In this document: positions 34,728 through 42,439 of the stretch, in pieces
Numbering within the stretch: position 1 is the stretch's first letter
Layout: the number at the start of each line of letters is the position of its first letter
The notes under the pieces: generated by a model
Told to the model about the DNA's origin: nothing
Seen by the model: the letters and a program-made list of their open reading frames with translations, nothing else
Databases searched by the model: none
Translations under genes and position numbers: made by a program
Source: Microbacterium sp. A20
GTDB taxonomy: Bacteria; Actinomycetota; Actinomycetes; Actinomycetales; Microbacteriaceae
Assembly: GCF_004794515.1 (NCBI RefSeq)
Contig: NZ_SSDF01000074.1
Span: forward strand, 1-64,000
Reading direction: 5' to 3'
DNA: 64,000 bases

Positions 34728-35659
34728 TGTTCCTCCAACAATGCTCGTGCTGTGGTCTCATCGGTCACCAGGACGCCGCACAGACCGCTGGTCACGACCG
34801 TGCGTGCGATGTCGTGCTTGGCGGGGCCGGCGGTGACGAAGATCGCGTGGGCGGCTCCGCGCAGCCGGTCGAGCGATACGCCGACCGTCCGGGCGTCGAG
34901 CTGCGAGTCGACGATGTTGCCCTCCGCGTCGACGTAGCGGCCGAGAACGTCGCCGACGGCTCCGCGGCGCGCGAGCTCCTCGACCTCCTCGACAGTGAGG
35001 TATCCGTTCTCGACATGGGCGGACGAGGCGTCGCAGGGTCCCGCGGTGAACAGGAACGCCTGTGCCTCGGCTGCCTCTTCGAGAACCGCCGCGACCGTGC
35101 GATCGGACTCGATGGCCTGCTTGGTCTCCACGCGTTCGAGTATCGCGGGACTCGGGAGCAGTGAGACCTGGCCGGATGCACGCTGAGCGATCGTGACGGC
35201 CAGCCCGGCCGCACCGCCTGAGCGGCGGTTCAGGCTGACGCCGCCGTTGAGCTGCACGACGGTGACGCCGTTGGCCCATCCGTCGGGGAGCGCCTCGGCG
35301 ACGGCACGGAGCGTGCGGCCCCAGCTCACGCCGAGTGTCCGCGGAACCGGCCGCAGTGCGGTCAGGAAGTCGGCGGCAGCCTGTGCGACGCGTTCGAGCG
35401 TCCCGTCATCGCCTTCCGGCGCGGGCACGACGACGGCATCCGTGAGGCCGAACCGCTCCACCAGCATCCGCTCCAGACCGAGCCGGCGGGCGCGCGGGTG
35501 CACGATCTCGATGCGCACGATGCCGCGATCCTTGGCCTGCACCAGGAGTCGGCCGACCTTCCAGCGGGAGATCTTGAGGAGTCCACCGATCTCGTCCTGA
35601 GTCTTGTCCTCGTCGTAGTAGAGCTCGGCGACGCGAACCATGAGCAGATCGTCTTCCAC
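34724..35659 (-). CDS. SorC/DeoR-type sugar-binding transcriptional regulator
   Basis: The 311-residue protein has an N-terminal helix-turn-helix (LYYDEDKTQDEIGGLLKISRWKVGRLLVQAKDRGIV, about residues 13-48) and a SorC sugar-binding domain with LGVSWGRTLRAVAEALP. Regulators of this type bind phosphorylated sugars and control the adjacent catabolic genes, here deoC; deoxyribose 5-phosphate is the expected effector. AAGGAGG lies 5 bases before the GTG start. A perfect 16-base palindrome lies upstream at 35713-35728. Confidence 0.9.
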   Translation of the reverse strand: MEDDLLMVRVAELYYDEDKTQDEIGGLLKISRWKVGRLLVQAKDRGIVRIEIVHPRARRLGLERMLVERFGLTDAVVVPAPEGDDGTLERVAQAAADFLTALRPVPRTLGVSWGRTLRAVAEALPDGWANGVTVVQLNGGVSLNRRSGGAAGLAVTIAQRASGQVSLLPSPAILERVETKQAIESDRTVAAVLEEAAEAQAFLFTAGPCDASSAHVENGYLTVEEVEELARRGAVGDVLGRYVDAEGNIVDSQLDARTVGVSLDRLRGAAHAIFVTAGPAKHDIARTVVTSGLCGVLVTDETTARALLEEQ

Positions 35660-35712
35660 GGCATCCTCCTTCCTCGTCCAGAGTATGCCGAAATCCGCGT
35701 TCGCGCATCCGA

Positions 35713-35728
35713 ATGCTCATATGAGCAT
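35713..35728. promoter_or_regulatory. Perfect palindrome, probable SorC-type operator
   Basis: ATGCTCATATGAGCAT is a 16-base perfect palindrome, 54 bases before the regulator start. The CATATG-centred symmetry resembles operators of SorC-family regulators. A -10-like CATACT at 35682-35687 would place the operator across the -35 region. Confidence 0.6.
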
Positions 35729-35763
35729 GGCCCGCGGAACAAGTGCACATCCGCCGGGGACGA

Positions 35764-35800
35764 AGAAGGGGCGTCCGTCGTGATGACGGACGCCCCTTCT
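35764..35800 (-). terminator. Terminator of the clpP1-clpP2 operon
   Basis: AGAAGGGGCGTCCGTC (35764-35779) pairs perfectly over 16 bases with 35785-35800, with a 5-base loop. It lies 13 bases beyond the clpP2 stop. Confidence 0.8.
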
Positions 35801-35813
35801 GGATCGAACGGTC

Positions 35814-36455
35814 TCAGACGCGCTTGCGCGTGGTGAGCACCTGGTCGACGATGCCGTATTCGAGCGCCTGCGCGGCGGAGAGGATGTTGTCGCGATCGAT
35901 GTCGCGGTTCACCTGCTCCGGCGTGCGCTTGGTGTGCCCGGCCAGGGTCTCTTCGAGCCAGGTCCGCATGCGGAGGATCTCCGCGGCCTGGATCTCGATG
36001 TCGGAAGCCTGGCCGTGACCGGCCTCCCCCATCGCGGGCTGGTGGATGAGCACTCGGGCGTTCGGCAGCGCGAGACGCTTGCCGGGTGCGCCGGCCGCGA
36101 GCAGCACGGCCGCGGCGGATGCCGCCTGGCCGAGCACGACGGTCTGGATCTGCGGTGCGACGTACTGCATCGTGTCGTAGATCGCCGTCATCGCGGTGAA
36201 CGAGCCACCGGGCGAGTTGATGTACATCGTGATGTCGCGCTCGGCATCCTGGCTCTCCAGGACGAGGAGCTGCGCCATGACGTCGTCAGCAGACGCGTCG
36301 TCGACCTGCACGCCGAGGAAGATCACGCGGTCCTCGAACAGCTTGTTGTACGGGTCCTGGCGCTTGAAACCGTAGGCCGTGCGCTCCTCGAACTGCGGGA
36401 GCACGTAGCGGCTGGAAGGAAGGTCACCGGCTGAGCGGAAGGTGGGTGTGTACAT
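35814..36455 (-). CDS. clpP2: ATP-dependent Clp protease proteolytic subunit ClpP2
   Basis: The 213-residue serine protease subunit has nucleophile Ser113 in GQAASAAA, His138 in HQP, and an acidic residue in DIDRDN. The N-terminus is longer than in ClpP1, with a 35-residue propeptide-like stretch. Actinobacteria form a mixed ClpP1-ClpP2 double ring that takes substrates from ClpX or ClpC. It lies 20 bases after clpP1 and shares its promoter. Confidence 0.95.
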   Translation of the reverse strand: MYTPTFRSAGDLPSSRYVLPQFEERTAYGFKRQDPYNKLFEDRVIFLGVQVDDASADDVMAQLLVLESQDAERDITMYINSPGGSFTAMTAIYDTMQYVAPQIQTVVLGQAASAAAVLLAAGAPGKRLALPNARVLIHQPAMGEAGHGQASDIEIQAAEILRMRTWLEETLAGHTKRTPEQVNRDIDRDNILSAAQALEYGIVDQVLTTRKRV

Positions 36456-36475
36456 GAGCGTCCTTTCGCTTTCCG

Positions 36476-37072
36476 TTACTCGGTGTCCTGGTCGGTTCCG
36501 CCGCCACCGATGACGTCGGAGGCCGATTCGCGGATGTGGTCGACGAAACCGTACTCGAGCGCTTCCTCGGCGGTGAACCAGCGGTCGCGGTCACCGTCGG
36601 CGTTGATCTGCTCGACCGACTTGCCGGTCTGCGCCGCAGTGATCTCGGCGAGGCGGTTCTTCATCGACATGATGAGCTGCGCCTGGGTCTGGATGTCGCT
36701 CGACGTACCGCCGAAGCCACCGTGCGGCTGGTGCAGCAGCACCCGGGCGTTGGGCGTGATGTAGCGCTTGCCCTTGGTGCCCGCGGTCAGCAGCAGCTGG
36801 CCCATCGATGCGGCCATGCCGATGCCGACCGTGACGATGTCGTTCGGCACGAACTGCATCGTGTCGTAGATCGCCATACCCGCGGTGATCGAGCCACCAG
36901 GCGAGTTCACGTAGAGGTAGATGTCTCGCTCGGAGTCCTCTGCGGCGAGAAGAAGGATCTTCGCGCAGATCTCGTTCGCGTTCTCGTCTCGCACCTCCGA
37001 GCCGAGCCAGATGATGCGGTCCTTCAGCAACCTGTCGAAGACGCTCGTTGCGAGGAGGGGTTCTGCAGCCAT
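36476..37072 (-). CDS. clpP1: ATP-dependent Clp protease proteolytic subunit ClpP1
   Basis: The 198-residue protein has the ClpP core: [17 protein letters not shown], nucleophile Ser89 in GMAASMG, and His114 in HQPHGG. It heads the clpP1-clpP2 pair, the usual order in actinobacteria. AGGAG lies 5 bases before the ATG. Upstream are a TAGATT -10 element (37105-37110) with no -35 consensus and a candidate ClgR box at 37138-37155, the layout of an activator-dependent stress promoter. Confidence 0.95.
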   Translation of the reverse strand: MAAEPLLATSVFDRLLKDRIIWLGSEVRDENANEICAKILLLAAEDSERDIYLYVNSPGGSITAGMAIYDTMQFVPNDIVTVGIGMAASMGQLLLTAGTKGKRYITPNARVLLHQPHGGFGGTSSDIQTQAQLIMSMKNRLAEITAAQTGKSVEQINADGDRDRWFTAEEALEYGFVDHIRESASDVIGGGGTDQDTE

Positions 37073-37104
37073 GTCAGCTCCTGATTCCGTGTTTCAGTGA
37101 TTCG

Positions 37105-37110
37105 AATCTA
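37105..37110 (-). promoter_or_regulatory. Candidate -10 element of clpP1
   Basis: On the minus strand TAGATT lies 32 bases before the clpP1 start. The -35 position lacks a consensus, which is expected where an activator recruits polymerase. Confidence 0.4.
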
Positions 37111-37137
37111 CCGGCGACGACGCAGCACTCAGGCCGT

Positions 37138-37155
37138 GTTCGCCGTCGGCATATC
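37138..37155 (-). promoter_or_regulatory. Candidate ClgR box upstream of clpP1
   Basis: The minus-strand 18-mer GATATGCCGACGGCGAAC matches the published ClgR consensus WNNWCGCYNANRGCGWWS at all but two fixed positions, as I recall that consensus. It ends 27 bases before the -10 element, so it is centred near -48, a normal activator position. It touches the stop codon of the upstream TPR gene. Confidence 0.45.
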
Positions 37156-37648
37156 AGGTGTCGGTGCCGGCGATCTCGTGGGCGTATGCCGTCATCGAGC
37201 GGTGGTACCGCGGGAGGTGCGGCACGAGCGCGAGCAGTGCCACCGAGAGCCCCTGCGCCGGTCGTCCGGCGCTCGCGAGGATGAGGGCATGGACCGTCGC
37301 GACGGCGTCGCGATAGGGCCCGTCCGCCGACAGCTCCTCCTCGGCGCGGATCACGGCGAGAGCCTCGTCGTACTCCCCCAGGTTGCGCAGGGAGCTGGCC
37401 AGCTGGATCACGCACTGCGGGCGGTGCTCCTCGTCGAGCCCCAGCGCGAGCGCGCGGCGGTACAGCTCCACGGCCTCGGCCGGCTTCCCCGCCGAGTCCC
37501 GCGCGCCGGCTCGTTCGAACTCCGCGCGTGCATCGTCCGCCCCGCGCTCGGCGGCCAGGGCATCGATCCGCGCGATCGTGTCGTCGCCGACCTCTTCGCC
37601 CGACGCATCCGTCCAGACCTCGTCGATGCGCTCATCCCATGTCTTCAT
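37154..37648 (-). CDS. Tetratricopeptide-repeat protein
   Basis: The 164-residue protein has at least two TPR-like helical pairs: ARAEFERAGARDSAGKPAEAVELYRRALALG (about 45-75) and QLASSLRNLGEYDEALAVIRAEEEL (about 85-110). There is no signal peptide or membrane span. TPR proteins scaffold protein-protein contacts; the partner is unknown. GAGGGAGA precedes ATG 37648, and an in-frame ATG 75 bases upstream is rejected because it would run into the tig terminator. Its stop abuts the ClgR-like box of clpP1. Confidence 0.75.
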   Translation of the reverse strand: MKTWDERIDEVWTDASGEEVGDDTIARIDALAAERGADDARAEFERAGARDSAGKPAEAVELYRRALALGLDEEHRPQCVIQLASSLRNLGEYDEALAVIRAEEELSADGPYRDAVATVHALILASAGRPAQGLSVALLALVPHLPRYHRSMTAYAHEIAGTDT

Positions 37649-37670
37649 CACTGCTCTCCCTCGGATGGAA

Positions 37671-37702
37671 AAGAGGGCGGATGCCGCAGCACCCGCCCTC
37701 TT
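37671..37702 (-). terminator. Rho-independent terminator of tig
   Basis: AAGAGGGCGG (37671-37680) pairs with 37693-37702. On the minus strand the stem is followed by TTTT, giving a classic intrinsic terminator 18 bases past the tig stop. Confidence 0.75.
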
Positions 37703-37719
37703 CACTGGATCGTGTCCGA

Positions 37720-39198
37720 TCACTCGGCCTTGTCGGCCGCCTTCTTGGCCGGAGCCTTCTTGGCGGCAGGCTTCTTGGCAGCCGGCTTCTTCTCGGCGGG
37801 CTCCTCGGCAGCGTCGGCGTCGACCTTCTTGGCCGGAGCCTTCTTCGCGGGCGCCTTCTTGGCCGGAGCCTTCTTGGCCGGCTTCTCCTCGGCTTCTGCC
37901 TCACCCTCGGCAGCCTCATCGTCCGTGACGATGAAGTCGGAGAGGTCGACGGCCTTGCCGTTGCTGTCGACGACCTTGACCTTGCCGAGCGCGATGGCGA
38001 GGGCCTTGTTGCGGGCGACCTCACCGACGAGCGCGGGGAGCTGGTTCGAGGACTGCAGCGCCTCGACGAACTCCTGCGGGGCCATGCCGTACTGCGCGGC
38101 CGACTGGATCAGGTACTGGCTCAGCTCTTCCTGCGAGACCTGCACGTCGGCCTGCTCGGCGATCGTGTCGAGCAGCACCTGCGTGCGGAACTGCTTCTCG
38201 CTCGCCTCGGTGACCTCGGCGCGGTGCACGTCGTCCTCGAGGCGGCCTTCGCCCTCGAGGTGGTTGTGCACCTCGTCCTCGATGAGCTGCGGCGGAACCG
38301 GGATCTCGATCTTCTCGAGCAGCGCCTCGACGAGCTTGTCGCGCGCGGCGGAACCCTGCGTGAAGACGCCCTGCTGCGCGACGCGCTCGGCCAGGCTCTC
38401 GCGGAGCTCTGCGATGGTGTCGAACTCGCTCGCGATCTGCGCGAAGTCGTCGTCAGCCTCGGGAAGCTCGCGCTCCTTGACGGCCTTGACGGTCACGGAG
38501 ACCTCGGCCTCGGAACCGGCGTGGTCGCCGCCCACGAGGGCCGAGCGGAACGTGGTGTCCTCACCGGCGGTGAGCGACTCGATCGCGTCGTCGATGCCCT
38601 CGAGCAGCTCGCCGGAGCCGATCTCGTAGGAGACGCCCTCGGCGCGGTCGATCTCGGCGCCGTCGATGGTGGCGACCAGGTCGAGCTCGACGAAGTCGCC
38701 CTTGGCGGCCGGACGGTCGACCGGGACGAGCGTGCCGAAACGGGCGCGCATGTTGTCGAGCTCGGCATCCAGTGCGGCCTCGTCGGCCTCGATGGCGTCG
38801 ACCGTCACGGTGATGTCGTCGTAGGCGGGCAGGTCGATGTCGGGGCGCACGTCCACCTCGATGTCGACGAGCAGGTCGCCGGAGAAGTCCTTCTCGTTCG
38901 GCCACTGCGTGATGTCGGCGGCCGGGCGACCGACGACCCGCAGCTTGTGCTCGACCGTGGCGTCACGGAAGAACTTGTCCAGGCCCTCGTTCACCGCGTG
39001 CTCGATGACCGCACCGCGGCCGATGCGCTGATCGATGATGGGCGCCGGGACCTTGCCCTTGCGGAAGCCGGGGATCTGCACGTCCTGAGCGATGTGCTCG
39101 TAGGCGTGAGTGATGCTGGGCTTGAGGTCGTCCGGGGTGACCGTGATGCTGAGCTTGACCCGGGTCGGGGTCAGCTTCTCGACGGTGCTGTTCGCCAT
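37720..39198 (-). CDS. tig: Trigger factor, with extended Lys/Ala-rich C-terminal tail
   Basis: The 492-residue ribosome-associated chaperone and prolyl isomerase has the ribosome-docking loop GFRKGKVP at residues 44-51. The FKBP-type domain runs from about 155 to 245 ([14 protein letters not shown]), followed by a helical C-terminal domain. The last 60 residues are a low-complexity tail of KKAPAKK units interrupted by an acidic stretch, absent from the E. coli protein (432 residues) but common in actinobacteria. AAGGAG lies 11 bases before the ATG. It is flanked by tRNA-Pro upstream and its own terminator downstream. Confidence 0.96.
   Translation of the reverse strand: MANSTVEKLTPTRVKLSITVTPDDLKPSITHAYEHIAQDVQIPGFRKGKVPAPIIDQRIGRGAVIEHAVNEGLDKFFRDATVEHKLRVVGRPAADITQWPNEKDFSGDLLVDIEVDVRPDIDLPAYDDITVTVDAIEADEAALDAELDNMRARFGTLVPVDRPAAKGDFVELDLVATIDGAEIDRAEGVSYEIGSGELLEGIDDAIESLTAGEDTTFRSALVGGDHAGSEAEVSVTVKAVKERELPEADDDFAQIASEFDTIAELRESLAERVAQQGVFTQGSAARDKLVEALLEKIEIPVPPQLIEDEVHNHLEGEGRLEDDVHRAEVTEASEKQFRTQVLLDTIAEQADVQVSQEELSQYLIQSAAQYGMAPQEFVEALQSSNQLPALVGEVARNKALAIALGKVKVVDSNGKAVDLSDFIVTDDEAAEGEAEAEEKPAKKAPAKKAPAKKAPAKKVDADAAEEPAEKKPAAKKPAAKKAPAKKAADKAE
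37732..37890. repeat. Low-complexity repeats encoding the trigger-factor tail
   Basis: The 15-mer GGCCGGAGCCTTCTT recurs at 37747, 37831 and 37861, with variant copies between. It encodes repeated KKAPA units on the minus strand. Such DNA can change copy number between strains. Confidence 0.7.
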
Positions 39199-39260
39199 GC
39201 TGGTGTGTTCTCCTTGTGATTTCCGCGCGGTATCGCGGCTGTAAGGTCCGTGGGGCCGTG

Positions 39261-39334
39261 TCGGGGCGACAGGAGTTGAACCTGCGACCTCCCGCTCCCA
39301 AAGCGGGCGCTCTACCAAGCTGAGCTACGCCCCG
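39261..39334 (-). tRNA. tRNA-Pro (TGG anticodon)
   Basis: The 74-base minus-strand sequence folds into a full cloverleaf. The acceptor CGGGGCG/CGCCCCG has discriminator A, the D-arm is TAGCTCAGCTTGGTAGAGC-like, and the anticodon stem CCCGC/GCGGG holds loop TTTGGGA with anticodon TGG. The T-arm contains GGTTCAACTCC. CCA is not encoded. Confidence 0.93.
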
Positions 39335-39457
39335 GGGAATCCGCACGCAGATTCAGCCCCACCGAGTCTAACGGACGGGAGCACTCCCGACTGTCCGGTA
39401 TGATCGATGAGTCCGGAGATGAAAATCCGGCCCGTCCCCGAGATTCCGCGGGGATCC

Positions 39458-39528
39458 GGGGCTGTAGCTTAGTGGTAAAGCCTTAGTCTTCCAAACTAAT
39501 GATGCGGGTTCGATTCCCGTCAGCCCCT
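39458..39528 (+). tRNA. tRNA-Gly (TCC anticodon)
   Basis: The 71-base sequence has acceptor GGGGCTG/CAGCCCC with discriminator T. The D-arm is TAGCTTAGTGGTAAAGC, the anticodon stem TTAGT/ACTAA holds loop CTTCCAA with anticodon TCC, and the T-arm contains GGTTCGATTCC. CCA is not encoded. A strong terminator follows 8 bases later. Confidence 0.95.
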
Positions 39529-39535
39529 CCGGATC

Positions 39536-39569
39536 AGAAGGCCCTCATCGGAAACGATGGGGGCCTTCT
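39536..39569 (+). terminator. Terminator of tRNA-Gly
   Basis: AGAAGGCCCTCATCG (39536-39550) pairs with 39555-39569 across a GAAA tetraloop, 15 pairs with a single G-U wobble. Confidence 0.8.
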
Positions 39570-39654
39570 CGCATGCTCAGGGGTCGGTCCCATACGCTGA
39601 CAGCACCGACGCACGCAGTCTCCGACCGGAAGGCGACAACGAAATGGGCACGAC

Positions 39655-40890
39655 GTGACCGCCCCGCTTCGGCCCGGCCCCGGGACGCACGCACTCCCCC
39701 CGACGCGCGGCGCCCACGAGCTTCCGGCGCGCTTCTCTTCGAGTCCGAGCCCCGTCGCGGGCCCCCGGGAGCGCCGACGCCCGCGCCGAGGCCTCGTCGT
39801 CGGCATCCTCGGGGGCGCAGCGGTGATCGCTGCGCTGGGCATCACGCAGCTGTCCGCGAATCTCGGTTACGACGACACCGCTGACCGACTCGACGACACC
39901 CTCCGCACCGCGACGGCGGTGAAGGCGGAAACCGATCACACCCGTGACGCGCTCACACAGGCGACGGATGCCGGCCACGTCATCCTGGACGTGACCGATG
40001 CGCGGATCGCCGTGCCGGAGGATGCCGTATCGGCGCTGTCCACCGCCGTCGCCAAGGGCGAGGAGACAGGAGCTGCCGCGGAGACGCTCGACGCCACCGC
40101 ATTCCCGTCTCCGGGAGAGAAGCCGGTCTGGTTCTGGGAGCTGATCGGAGAATCCGCGGAGCTGGCCGATGACGAGAACTCCCTCGAGGATCTGGTGCGG
40201 GACCTCCAAGATGCGTCCGAGAATGCGGCCGAGGCCGAGGACGCCGTCCAGGAGAGTGGATTGGCCGTGCTGTCCGCAGCGGCTGAGGCGGCAGCGGGGT
40301 TCGAGGCGGCACACCTCTCCGCGCGCAACGACGCCGTGATCGCGCTCCGAGACGCCGCGGCGGATGCACTGGCCGTGAAGCGCATCGACGCCAAGGCGGC
40401 GACCACGTATGTCGCGCTGCAGGACGCCGGCGCTCAGATCATCGCGACGGAGTCCGAGGAACTGGCCGAGAAGTCGGGGCCGCTGCAGGGCGCGCGGCTG
40501 GAGATCGAGGCGTTCGCCCGTTCCCTCGCACCGGGCGTGCTGCTCGAGTTCGACTGGTCCCCCGTGGTCAACGGCGCGGGCTACAACGGAAGCATGGGCG
40601 GGTACACCACCTGGTGGTGGGACGACCCCGGACGCGCGAACATCGAGCTCTCCGACTCGGTGGCCGAGCAGTGGCCGGCAGAGCGGAGCAAGGCGCTCGT
40701 CGCACACGAGGTGGGTCACGCGATCAGCGTGAAGTGCCAGGACATGTACGACTCCTCGACGCAGGACAGCATCGAGAAGTGGGCCACCGCGTGGGCCATC
40801 AGCATGGGCTACACCGACGATGCCAACGGCGTCTGGGCCTATGGATACCCGCCGCAGGAGTACATCGACGCCGCCGCGGGCTGCCGCTGA
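39655..40890 (+). CDS. Membrane-anchored protein with HExxH metallopeptidase-like motif
   Basis: The 411-residue protein has a basic cytoplasmic N-terminus of about 45 residues and one membrane span (GLVVGILGGAAVIAALGI). A long Ala/Glu/Asp-rich, probably coiled-coil region follows (about 70-270), then an extracellular C-terminal domain. The latter has HEVGH at 351-355 within LVAHEVGHAIS and WW-rich segments (YTTWWWDDPG). HExxH suggests zinc binding and peptidase activity, but no family is recognised and the third ligand is uncertain. The GTG start has no clear ribosome-binding site, so the true start may differ. Confidence 0.72.
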   Translation: MTAPLRPGPGTHALPPTRGAHELPARFSSSPSPVAGPRERRRPRRGLVVGILGGAAVIAALGITQLSANLGYDDTADRLDDTLRTATAVKAETDHTRDALTQATDAGHVILDVTDARIAVPEDAVSALSTAVAKGEETGAAAETLDATAFPSPGEKPVWFWELIGESAELADDENSLEDLVRDLQDASENAAEAEDAVQESGLAVLSAAAEAAAGFEAAHLSARNDAVIALRDAAADALAVKRIDAKAATTYVALQDAGAQIIATESEELAEKSGPLQGARLEIEAFARSLAPGVLLEFDWSPVVNGAGYNGSMGGYTTWWWDDPGRANIELSDSVAEQWPAERSKALVAHEVGHAISVKCQDMYDSSTQDSIEKWATAWAISMGYTDDANGVWAYGYPPQEYIDAAAGCR

Positions 40891-40913
40891 GCGCACAGCG
40901 CGACCGCGTGACA

Positions 40914-40949
40914 GAAGAGGCCGCCGTGATCACTCACGGCGGCCTCTTC
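40914..40949. terminator. Bidirectional terminator between convergent genes
   Basis: GAAGAGGCCGCCGTGA (40914-40929) pairs perfectly over 16 bases with 40934-40949 across a TCAC loop. It separates the HExxH-protein gene from rbpA. Confidence 0.8.
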
Positions 40950-40964
40950 GACGTCAGGTCGAGG

Positions 40965-41318
40965 TCACTGCCCCCGACGCTCGCGCAGCTGCGTGAGCGC
41001 GTCGTCGAGAAGCTGGACGGCCTCCTCGTCGGTGCGACGCTCCTTCACATACGCGAGGTGCGTCTTGTACGGCTCCGCCTTCGCGAGAGCAGGAGGGTTC
41101 TCCTTGTCGCGCCCGGCCGGGAGACCCGACTGCGGGTGGTCGATCGTCTCGGGGATCTCCTCTTCCGGGAGCCCCGCGGCGAAGTAGCGCACGGTCTCGT
41201 TGCCGAGACCGTCCCAGTACGAGACCGCGATGCGATCGGCGTGGTAGCCGTGATCCTGTTCGCCCATCGGGCCGGAGCCCACGCGGGTGCCGCGGATGGC
41301 GTTTCCACCGGTAGCCAT
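40965..41318 (-). CDS. rbpA: RNA polymerase-binding protein RbpA
   Basis: The 117-residue protein is RbpA, an actinobacteria-specific partner of housekeeping sigma and RNA polymerase that stabilises promoter open complexes. It has the N-terminal tail RGTRVGSGPMGEQD, a core with YWDGLGNETVRYFA, and the C-terminal sigma-interaction region ERRTDEEAVQLLDDALTQLRERR. The cysteines of the streptomycete zinc motif are absent, as in many relatives. Its ATG lies in the stop of secG (TGATG), so the two are coupled. Confidence 0.93.
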   Translation of the reverse strand: MATGGNAIRGTRVGSGPMGEQDHGYHADRIAVSYWDGLGNETVRYFAAGLPEEEIPETIDHPQSGLPAGRDKENPPALAKAEPYKTHLAYVKERRTDEEAVQLLDDALTQLRERRGQ

Positions 41319-41566
41319 CAGATGACCTCGAATTTCGTGATGAGGCCCAGCGCGACGATGGCGACGAACCATGTCAGTGCCAGGACGACGGTGAAGCGGT
41401 TGAGGTTCCGCTCCGCGAGACCGGAGGAGCCGACCGCAGAGGTCATGCCGCCACCGAACATGTCGGACAGTCCACCGCCGCGACCTTTGTGCAGGAGGAT
41501 GAGGAGGGTCAGCAGAACGCTGGTGATGCCCAGCACGACCTGCAGGACGAACTCGAGAATTGCCAC
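41318..41566 (-). CDS. secG: Preprotein translocase subunit SecG
   Basis: The 82-residue protein has two membrane spans around a short Gly-rich loop (HKGRGGGLSDMFGGGM), the standard SecG form. It assists SecYEG in export. The start is GTG at 41566, without a strong ribosome-binding site. A strong TATACT -10 element lies 46 bases upstream, just after the tpiA terminator, so secG-rbpA is probably a transcript separate from the glycolytic genes. Confidence 0.93.
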   Translation of the reverse strand: MAILEFVLQVVLGITSVLLTLLILLHKGRGGGLSDMFGGGMTSAVGSSGLAERNLNRFTVVLALTWFVAIVALGLITKFEVI

Positions 41567-41611
41567 GAGAAAGAGCCTTTCGCTGGGGCCGGAACGCCCC
41601 CGTAACGGTCA

Positions 41612-41617
41612 AGTATA
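41612..41617 (-). promoter_or_regulatory. Candidate -10 element of secG-rbpA
   Basis: TATACT on the minus strand lies 3 bases beyond the base of the tpiA terminator stem. The -35 position would fall in the hairpin itself and shows no consensus. Confidence 0.45.
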
Positions 41618-41619
41618 CG

Positions 41620-41647
41620 GTGCAGCGGGGCCGCAGCCCCGCTGCAC
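41620..41647 (-). terminator. Terminator of the gap-pgk-tpiA operon
   Basis: GTGCAGCGGGG (41620-41630) pairs perfectly with 41637-41647 across a 6-base loop, directly after the tpiA stop. Confidence 0.7.
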
Positions 41648-42439
41648 TCACACGCCGACGTGCTTCTCGAAGCGGATGATCGCTGCGAACTCGTCCACCA
41701 CGAGGCTCGCCCCGCCGACGAGTGCGCCGTCCACGTCGGGCTCGCGCATGAAGCTGGCGATGTTCGCCGCCTTGACCGAGCCGCCGTACAGGATGCGGGT
41801 GCGGGCCGCAGCCTCGTCCCCGAGAACCTTCGCGATGACCGCGCGCAGAGCGGCGCAGACGTCCTGCGCCTGCTGAGGCGTCGCGGCCTGGCCGGAGCCG
41901 ATCGCCCACACGGGCTCGTACGCCACGACGATGTCCGCCTTCGGCGACACGCCCTGGAGCGCGGCCTCGAGCTGCGACACCGGAACGGCGCTGGCACCGA
42001 ACTTCTCCAGGTCGCCCGCGGTCTCGCCGACGCAGATCACCGGCACGAGGCCGTGCTTGAGAGACGCCTGCACCTTGGCCGCCACGACATCGTCGCCCTC
42101 GGCGTGGTACTCACGACGCTCCGAGTGGCCGATGATGACGTACTTCGCGTCGAGCTTCGCCAGGAAAGCCCCGGAGACCTCGCCGGTGTATGCACCGGAG
42201 TCGTGAGCCGAGACGTCCTGCGCACCGAGTGCGAACGGGATCTTGTCCGCGTCGATGAGCGTCTGGACGCTGCGGATGTCGGTGAAGGGCGGGAAGACCG
42301 CGACCTCGACGGATCCGTCCTCGTGCTTCGCATCCTTCAACGTCCAGTGCAGCTTCTGCACGAACGCGACCGCCTGAAGGTGGTCGAGATTCATCTTCCA
42401 GTTTCCCGCGATCAGCGGGGTACGGGAGTTCACGCCCAT
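41648..42439 (-). CDS. tpiA: Triosephosphate isomerase
   Basis: The 263-residue enzyme interconverts dihydroxyacetone phosphate and glyceraldehyde 3-phosphate. Lys15 lies in AGNWKMN, the catalytic His in IIGHSERR, and the catalytic Glu in VAYEPVWAIG. The flexible lid is AIGSGQAATP, and GGSVKAANI binds phosphate. The ATG lies 10 bases inside the pgk coding region, so the two are translationally coupled. Confidence 0.97.
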   Translation of the reverse strand: MGVNSRTPLIAGNWKMNLDHLQAVAFVQKLHWTLKDAKHEDGSVEVAVFPPFTDIRSVQTLIDADKIPFALGAQDVSAHDSGAYTGEVSGAFLAKLDAKYVIIGHSERREYHAEGDDVVAAKVQASLKHGLVPVICVGETAGDLEKFGASAVPVSQLEAALQGVSPKADIVVAYEPVWAIGSGQAATPQQAQDVCAALRAVIAKVLGDEAAARTRILYGGSVKAANIASFMREPDVDGALVGGASLVVDEFAAIIRFEKHVGV

